From the NCBI GenBank assembly GCA_029824495.1, contig JALGXY010000253.1:1-12052 (forward strand): DNA of 12,052 nucleotides. Direction: 5' to 3'. Below the pieces are notes generated by a model. That model was not told the DNA's origin and ran no database searches. It was given only the letters and a program-made list of their open reading frames with translations. The position numbers and the translations under genes were made by a program. Positions 7,540 to 12,052 of this stretch are shown piece by piece. Position 1 is the stretch's first letter. The number at the start of each line of letters is the position of its first letter. This DNA comes from Fimbriimonadia bacterium (GTDB taxonomy: Bacteria; Armatimonadota; Fimbriimonadia; Fimbriimonadales; Fimbriimonadaceae).

Positions 7540-9285
7540 ATGGTCGTTGTGCTACTTCTGCACGTTTTTGCGCCTCTGGATGAGCCTGACTGGCGGAACA
7601 TTGAAAATGGCCTGGTCATTCCGGACGAGAGCTATGCTGATCAGCCGTACGTAGTGATCAACGCAGAAGGCCACTGGGTTGTGACCTTAACAACCAATCC
7701 TTCGCACGAAGGCGCACCAGGGCAGCATGTCGTCTCCCGGATCAGCAGAGATCAGGGGCGAATTTGGACAGATCACGCCGACATTGAGCGATCGGGTCCG
7801 CACGGTTTTGAGTCGTCTTGGGCGACTCCCATATTCGTGCCTGGCATCGGCGAGCAGGGAAGGATCTACTGCTTCTAAACCTACAATGGTGACCATCTCA
7901 CAGGGGTGCCTGGCGAAACAAATCGTGTGGACACGCTGGGGCATCTTGCGTTTCGTTACTCAGACGATGGAGGCAGTAGCTGGTCACGAGGCCGATACAG
8001 GGTTCCCATCAGGCGAACCAGAGTTGATCGGGAGAACGCCTTCGCCAGGCTGCCAGAGGGTGATCTGCGGCGCGAGACTCAGCTCTTCTGGTCTGTCGCT
8101 AAGCCGGTGGTGAAAGACGGCAGCGTCTTTCTCTCCTTAACGAAAGTCGGCCACTTTCCTGGCCACCCCACCCATTCTGAAGGCTGGGTGCTTAGATCTC
8201 CAAATCTCCTTACTGAGGGTGATGCTCGGAAGATCAGTTGGGAGCTTCTGCCAGAGTCGCAGGATGTCGGAATCCGCAATCCTGCCTTTGACACAGAGTT
8301 CAAGATCCAGGCGGAGCATGTGACAGCGCCGATGCATGCAGAAGGCAGCCTCTACATGGTCTACAGGAACATGAAGGGTGTGGTCGCCGAGTCGATCTCG
8401 CAGGACGGAGGGAAGACATGGTCGGAGCCGGTGCCAGCCAGGTTTTCTGACGGCAGAGTCATAAAGAATCCGAGGGCAAACGCGAAGGTATGGAAGCTGA
8501 AGAATGGCAGGTATCTGCTCTGGTTTCACAACCATGGAAAAATCAGTAATCTAGGGTTTGATGGCCGGGATGTGGCCTGGCTCTCTGCTGGCCGCGAGAA
8601 GCAAGGTGTGATTCGATGGAGCGAGCCCGAGGTGGTGCTCTACGACAACCAGATCGCGAGAAGGTTCAGCTACCCAGATCTGATCGAGCAGGATGGCCGA
8701 GTCTGGCTGACTGAAACGAACAAGTCAATTGCCCGAGTTCATGAGGTGCCGAAGTCGTTCCTGAGGGCACTTCTTAGCCAACACACGAGTCAGAGGAGGA
8801 CCAAGAATGGGCTCGTCTGGAGCAGCGATGGAATTCGGGTGAAGCAGCCTGCCGGTTCGGGGCTGACCTTTGACCTGACTCTTGATCTAACGTCAATGAA
8901 GCCAGGCCAAGTCTTATTCGATTCGCGGAATGGAAGGCGCGCCGGGGCTGTGCTGACGACGAGCGAGGGCGGTTCAATCAGGTTCGATTTGACTGACAAG
9001 TCGGGAGGGCATGTGACTTGGTCCAGCGATGTCGGCATGATCGGACCAGGCAGGCACCAGGTTGCCGTCGTCGTAGATTTCCCGGCGAAACTGATTACGT
9101 TTGTCGTGGATGGAAGGCTGAATGATGGCGGTGATGATCGCCCGATCGGCTGGCACCGCTACTCCGATTTGGACACTGCAACATTGGTGAGTCTCGAGGA
9201 CTGCCAGCTCAGCTCACGCGTTGTAGAAGCGCACGTCTACTCGCGTGCACTCATGACCTCTGAGTTGGTTGGGAATCACGCGTAG
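7540..9285 (+). pseudogene. sialidase-like BNR-repeat protein with C-terminal LamG-like domain, interrupted by in-frame TAA
   Basis: One frame runs from ATG 7540 to TAG 9285 (581 codons), broken only by TAA at 7876-7878 (codon 113). The N-terminus MVVVLLLHVFA looks like a short signal peptide. A sialidase-type beta-propeller follows, with three Asp boxes of the S-x-D-x-G-x-x-W form: S69-W76 (SRDQGRIW), S141-W148 (SDDGGSSW) and S287-W294 (SQDGGKTW). ADQPYVV and EGAPGQHVVS are typical of the bacterial exo-sialidase-like group. From about residue 440 comes a concanavalin/LamG-like domain (GLTFDLTLDL, HQVAVVVD, VVEAHVYSRAL). The stop falls in RIYCF-stop-TYNGD, where homologues as I recall them have Tyr, so one base change would explain it. 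The role would be extracellular release of sialic acid or a similar sugar. As annotated it is split in two; the second part could only be made by readthrough or internal initiation (GTG 7906). Confidence 0.82.
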
Positions 9286-9322
9286 GGATTAGGATTGATC
9301 CCTGGGTTGAGGATTCAGCGTG

Positions 9323-9442
9323 AAGTTGGTGCGCGGGAATGACTCCGTCTACCTGTTTGAATCTAAAAACACGTAGAAACAGCGAGTTAGAGGGGAGTTG
9401 GCGGTGAGTTACGGAGAGGCCGTGGGGTCAGAATTGGGGTCA
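9323..9442 (+). repeat. dispersed ~120-bp repeat, copy 2
   Basis: Nearly the same as copy 1. It has the hairpin (9349-9358 with 9367-9376), three GAGTT units at 9384, 9395 and 9406, and TGGGGTCA at 9423-9430 and 9435-9442. It starts 38 bases after the sialidase stop and lies before the esterase gene. The following 136 bases to the esterase start show no clear promoter. Confidence 0.9.
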
Positions 9443-9578
9443 GATAAATTTATGGTAGGTGTCATTCTTGAATCTGATCAGATAGAGCTGGCTGTCCACC
9501 GATGCAAGCGTGCTTTGTCGTCCGCTCGATGCTAAACTCAGGTCATGTGTTTCGACGGCAGGCGGTCCTAGATCGACA

Positions 9579-10670
9579 ATGAGATTTTCTGGCGCTCTTC
9601 TTGCGATGTCGGCAATCCTTGGGGATGTTAGCTCTACTTCGATCGAAGTGGTAGAGGTCGTACCTCCAGCAGTACCGAAGGTAAAGGTCTTCATTCTGAT
9701 GGGGCAGTCGAACATGGTCGGGATGGGGGACATCAATCCGGACACCAAGCCAGGGACGCTTCGCACGCTGACCAGGGCCGGCAAGTATCCTTACCTGCTC
9801 GATGATTCAGGTGAGTGGGCTCAGCGCGATGATGTCTTTTACTACGACGCCCGCACAAAGCGCGGCAGCTTCCTGAGCGCGACGTCGAACAATGGGCGCG
9901 CGATCGGGCCAGAGCTTGGGTTCGGTCACGTCATGGGCGAGCTGTTTGATGAGCCTGTTCTGGTGCTTAAGTCGTGCATCGGCAACCGTAGCCTCGGTTG
10001 GGATCTGCTCCCGCCGGGAAGCGAGCGATACGTCGTCGAAGGTCGTACTTATGCAGGCTACAAGGAAACGCCTGACTCTTGGATTGAGGGGGAGCCGAAG
10101 AAAGAAGTCAATTGGTACGCCGGGAAGCAGTACGATGACGACATGACCAACGCGAAGACCGCTCTGGCGAACCTCTCTGAGATCATGCCCGGGTACGAAG
10201 GTCAGGGCTATGAGATCGCGGGGTTTGTGTGGTGGCAAGGGCACAAGGATCAGAACCCGGTTCATGCTGGCCGCTACGAGCAGAACCTTGTTCGACTGAT
10301 CAAGACCCTGAGGCGAGACTACGAAGCCCCTAAGGCGAAGTTTGCTTTGGCGACGATCGCGTTTGGCGGCTGGGATCTGAAAGGGCCTGGATTGACGATT
10401 GCTGAGGCGCAGCTCGCCGTGGGCGACAGGGAGAAGCACCCGGACTTTGCCGGAAACGTCGCCTCGGTTGAGGCGCGCGACTTGTGGCGAGATGCAGAGG
10501 TCTCCCCCAATCCTCGCCAAGGCCACCACTACAATCGAAATGTAGAGAGTTACATGGAGGTTGGCCTGCGCCTGGGAGAGGCGATGGCTCAGATGCTGTC
10601 CGTGATGGCAGCATCGAGCATAATACCAGCCGCCCCTACTGCTTCTATGGCGCCCACCCTTGACGGGTGA
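9579..10670 (+). CDS. sialate O-acetylesterase-like SGNH carbohydrate esterase
   Basis: A 363-residue protein with the SASA-type esterase fold. The nucleophile block is FILMGQSNMVG (S44), followed by NNGRAIGPELGFG (104-116), KSCIGNRSLGWD (131-142), the FVWWQGHKD block (216-224) and GHHYN (315-319) with the probable catalytic His. Such enzymes remove O-acetyl groups from sialic acids or from plant-type polysaccharides; pairing with a sialidase-like gene favours the former (inference). The frame is open from 9510, but ATG 9579 is preferred because it gives a signal-peptide-like start (MRFSGALLAMSAILG). No good ribosome binding site is seen. The family core ends near MAQML (336-340); the last 23 residues are low-complexity Ala/Pro/Ser and look like an accidental extension into the junction with downstream sequence. 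The gene is bracketed by repeat copies 2 and 3. Confidence 0.82.
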   Translation: MRFSGALLAMSAILGDVSSTSIEVVEVVPPAVPKVKVFILMGQSNMVGMGDINPDTKPGTLRTLTRAGKYPYLLDDSGEWAQRDDVFYYDARTKRGSFLSATSNNGRAIGPELGFGHVMGELFDEPVLVLKSCIGNRSLGWDLLPPGSERYVVEGRTYAGYKETPDSWIEGEPKKEVNWYAGKQYDDDMTNAKTALANLSEIMPGYEGQGYEIAGFVWWQGHKDQNPVHAGRYEQNLVRLIKTLRRDYEAPKAKFALATIAFGGWDLKGPGLTIAEAQLAVGDREKHPDFAGNVASVEARDLWRDAEVSPNPRQGHHYNRNVESYMEVGLRLGEAMAQMLSVMAASSIIPAAPTASMAPTLDG

Positions 10671-10812
10671 CGATCGGCACGTATCCGACTTCATAGCCCT
10701 GCGGAGGCTCAACGATGAGAGCAGGGTCTATGCTGGCGAGGCTGCCAACTGAAGGCGGAGCGAGGAACTTCTGATCTCGTTTGCCCTCGCGGTGAATTTT
10801 CTCGACACGTTG
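10645..10812 (-). pseudogene. possible gene relic (C-terminal fragment), unknown family
   Basis: On the minus strand a 55-codon open stretch without a start codon runs between TAA (10815-10813) and TAG (10647-10645). It reads like coding sequence, including RVEKIHREGKRDQKFLAPP and VEPPQGYEVGYVPIVTRQGW. It overlaps the odd C-terminal extension of the esterase on the other strand and ends close to repeat copy 3. I do not recognise the family. It could be the tail of a gene cut off when neighbouring sequence was inserted, or chance. Confidence 0.2.
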
Positions 10813-10832
10813 TTAACAAGAGAGTTGAGGTC

Positions 10833-10949
10833 TTGGTGCGCGGGAATGACTCCGTCTACCTATTTGAATCTGAAAACACGTAGAAACAGCGAGTTAGAGG
10901 GGAGTTGGTGGAGAGTTAGGGGGAGTGCGTGGGGTCAGAATTGGGGTCA
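10833..10949 (+). repeat. dispersed ~120-bp repeat, copy 3
   Basis: Same architecture as copies 1 and 2: GAGTT units at 10891, 10902 and 10913, and TGGGGTCA at 10930-10937 and 10942-10949. The left hairpin arm carries a G-to-A change (CTACCTATTT), which weakens the stem. It lies between the esterase and the small membrane-protein gene. Confidence 0.9.
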
Positions 10950-11060
10950 GCAGCGAAGCTCTTGGAAAAGGAGCTTAAAGCGGAGAAGTAGTCGACCGAT
11001 ATGCGGTCTATGATTGAGCTGGCGGAGCGGGCCGCGAAAAGGCAAAACGGAAAGTACTGA
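10950..11060 (+). pseudogene. possible short gene relic directly after repeat copy 3
   Basis: Beginning at the repeat boundary, one plus-strand frame reads AAKLLEKELKAEK, then TAG (10989-10991), then STD and MRSMIELAERAAKRQNGKY to TGA at 11058-11060. Both parts are charged and helix-like and lie in the same frame, as though they were the tail of one protein with a stop in it. No family is recognised. A 19-residue peptide from ATG 11001 is the only intact option. Chance cannot be excluded. Confidence 0.18.
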
Positions 11061-11126
11061 GCGGTGCGCCCGATTCACAGCTCGAAGGCAGTAGACTCCA
11101 GCCTCGCCATCGGAGACGCTTGGATT

Positions 11127-11516
11127 ATGAAGGGCACCCACGTCATCGGAAGGGTCCTGTTGTATTTGGGGCTGGCCTTGGTGCCGGTTGGGCTGGTTGT
11201 CGTCTTTGCCCTCGGGGTAGGTAGAGCCAGCAACCCGAACCATCCTCCTAACCCGGGGGAGGACGCTCTAGGGTACGGTGCTGTATTCCTGCCGTTCTTG
11301 CTCATCGGCATTGGCTCGGCCGTGCTAGTCAGGGACAAGAGCTGGTCAGCTTTGCCCCCCTGGCTGCTGTTTCTGGCGGCGATCGCCGTCCCAGTCGGCG
11401 TGCTCCTACGAATCAAACTAGTGCTCGTGCTTACCGTCTGTGGTTTGGTGGCTGTATATGCTCTACACCTCGCAAAGCTGACGGCTCGAACCTCTGATGG
11501 TCTTTCTAAGGAATGA
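11127..11516 (+). CDS. small four-helix membrane protein, unknown function
   Basis: A 129-residue protein with four predicted membrane helices at about 8-30, 49-68, 78-94 and 96-113, a polar loop rich in Pro, Asn and Gly between the first two (about 33-46), and a charged tail ending DGLSKE. I recognise no family, and no catalytic motif is visible. The frame is open back to a GTG at 11064, but ATG 11127 is preferred: GGAGA lies about ten bases upstream and the first helix follows directly, while the extra 21 residues look non-coding. It sits alone between repeat copies 3 and 4, the latter starting 15 bases after its stop. Nothing nearby suggests a partner. Confidence 0.6.
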   Translation: MKGTHVIGRVLLYLGLALVPVGLVVVFALGVGRASNPNHPPNPGEDALGYGAVFLPFLLIGIGSAVLVRDKSWSALPPWLLFLAAIAVPVGVLLRIKLVLVLTVCGLVAVYALHLAKLTARTSDGLSKE

Positions 11517-11530
11517 AGAAGGGAGTAGAT

Positions 11531-11615
11531 GGTGCGCGGGAATGACTACGTCTACCGTTTTGAATCTGAAAACACGTGGAAACGGGGAGTTAGAAGGGAT
11601 TTGTTGGCCAGTTAG
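11531..11615 (+). repeat. dispersed repeat, copy 4 (diverged and shortened)
   Basis: It shares the GGTGCGCGGGAATGACT start and the hairpin region with the other copies, but has several changes (TACGTCTACCGTTTT, ACGTGGAAACGG) and only blurred GAGTT units. It lacks the paired TGGGGTCA. Similarity fades at the stop codon of the convergent cation-transporter gene, whose TAA complement lies within the last GTTAG of the repeat. Confidence 0.75.
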
Positions 11616-12052
11616 TCGTGTTCTAAGGCACGATGCTTAATTTCAGCTTCATAAGGCTCATAGTGAACAATGACCGACGCGCCACCTAGCGCCTCGCCTA
11701 ACTCGTCCTCAATCTGCTCTGCCAAGTCATGCGCGGCGACAAAACTCAAATCGTCATCCAGAAGCACATGAAGGGTGACGAACCGGTTCGGACCAGAATC
11801 TCTTGTTCGTACGTTGTGATAGTCCCTGACTTGCTCGTGTTGGTCCAGAGTTTTCTCAATAATAGTGATTTGCTCTGTCGGGAGCGCCCCATCCATCAAT
11901 GGATGGATTACCTTTCTGAGCTGGCGCAGGGCAAAGAACGCCCCCACGGCCGTAAATGCAATGGCTACGAGCGGATCCAGCGGCTGCCAGCCGGAGAAGT
12001 GGTAAGTGATCAACCCAGCCAGCACACCAAGCGTAGCCAAAGTGTCTGCCTT
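11612..12052 (-). CDS. cation diffusion facilitator (CDF) family metal transporter, C-terminal part
   Basis: The minus-strand frame is open to the right edge, so the gene begins outside the window; 146 codons are visible. The first visible codons read KADTLATLGVLAG: the fifth membrane helix of CDF transporters, with the Asp of the HxxxD metal site (the His would lie just outside). GWQPLDPLVAIAFTAVGAFF gives the sixth helix. The cytoplasmic ferredoxin-like domain follows, with YHNVRTRDSG, FVTLHVLLDDDLS, AAHDLAEQIED and VIVHYEPYEAE, whose His and Asp residues are those usual for metal-binding dimerisation. CDF proteins export Zn, Fe, Mn or similar ions by proton antiport; the metal cannot be read from this part. 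The end, LEHD then TAA, lies within repeat copy 4. Confidence 0.9.
   Translation of the reverse strand, partial: KADTLATLGVLAGLITYHFSGWQPLDPLVAIAFTAVGAFFALRQLRKVIHPLMDGALPTEQITIIEKTLDQHEQVRDYHNVRTRDSGPNRFVTLHVLLDDDLSFVAAHDLAEQIEDELGEALGGASVIVHYEPYEAEIKHRALEHD

Noticed and set aside
5253..7878. TAA reassigned to a sense codon in this organism
   Set aside because: Two genes in the window end at TAA at their normal family length, and the intact large genes contain no in-frame TAA, so normal termination is more likely.
9807..10712. 301-codon minus-strand open frame opposite the esterase
   Set aside because: It is a shadow of the esterase reading frame: the translation is Arg-rich and low in recognisable motifs, while the plus strand has clear catalytic blocks.
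9323..11615. Repeat copies as integron attC sites
   Set aside because: GTTAG-like cores occur, but there is no matching RYYYAAC/GTTRRRY pair at opposite ends, the long palindrome is missing, and no integrase is in the window. The cassette-like layout is kept only as a hypothesis.

Overview
The window looks like a chromosomal segment of a pigmented Gram-negative-type bacterium. Its base composition is moderate, GTG is used as a start more than once, and several Shine-Dalgarno sites are purine-rich. No marker gene fixes the phylum. The secreted-type sialidase plus sialate-esterase pair and the dispersed short repeats are common in Planctomycetota, Verrucomicrobiota, Lentisphaerota and Armatimonadota, but that is an impression, not an assignment.

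Positions 1-275 hold a possible first few codons of an outgoing gene and copy 1 of a ~120-bp repeat. Positions 276-5053 and 5818-7263 form a carotenoid locus. A minus-strand operon with overlapping stops and starts carries phytoene-synthase-like CrtB, a PlsC-type acyltransferase, and an unusual fusion of a CruF-type carotenoid hydratase with a CrtI-family desaturase. Diverging from it, with overlapping 5' ends, is a family 2 glycosyltransferase of the CrtQ/CruC/CruG kind. A convergent SRPBCC-domain gene follows (5091-5552) whose frame is interrupted by one in-frame TAA. A second, free-standing CrtI-family desaturase (5818-7263) ends at a strong nested hairpin. Together these genes predict condensation to a carotene, desaturation, hydration of a psi end, glycosylation and acylation: an acylated carotenoid glycoside, similar in logic to staphyloxanthin (CrtOPQMN) or to the CruF/CruG and CruC/CruD branches.

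Positions 7540-11516 are accessory. They hold a secreted sialidase-like gene with a LamG-like C-terminus that is also interrupted by a single in-frame TAA, a sialate-O-acetylesterase-like gene, two probable gene relics, and a small four-helix membrane protein. Copies 2, 3 and 4 of the repeat separate these genes, all in one orientation, giving a repeat-gene-repeat-gene-repeat layout. The right edge carries the C-terminal part of a cation diffusion facilitator on the minus strand.

The main points to follow up are the CruF-CrtI fusion, the structured repeat (hairpin, three GAGTT units at 11-bp spacing, paired TGGGGTCA), and two otherwise intact genes each cut by one in-frame TAA.
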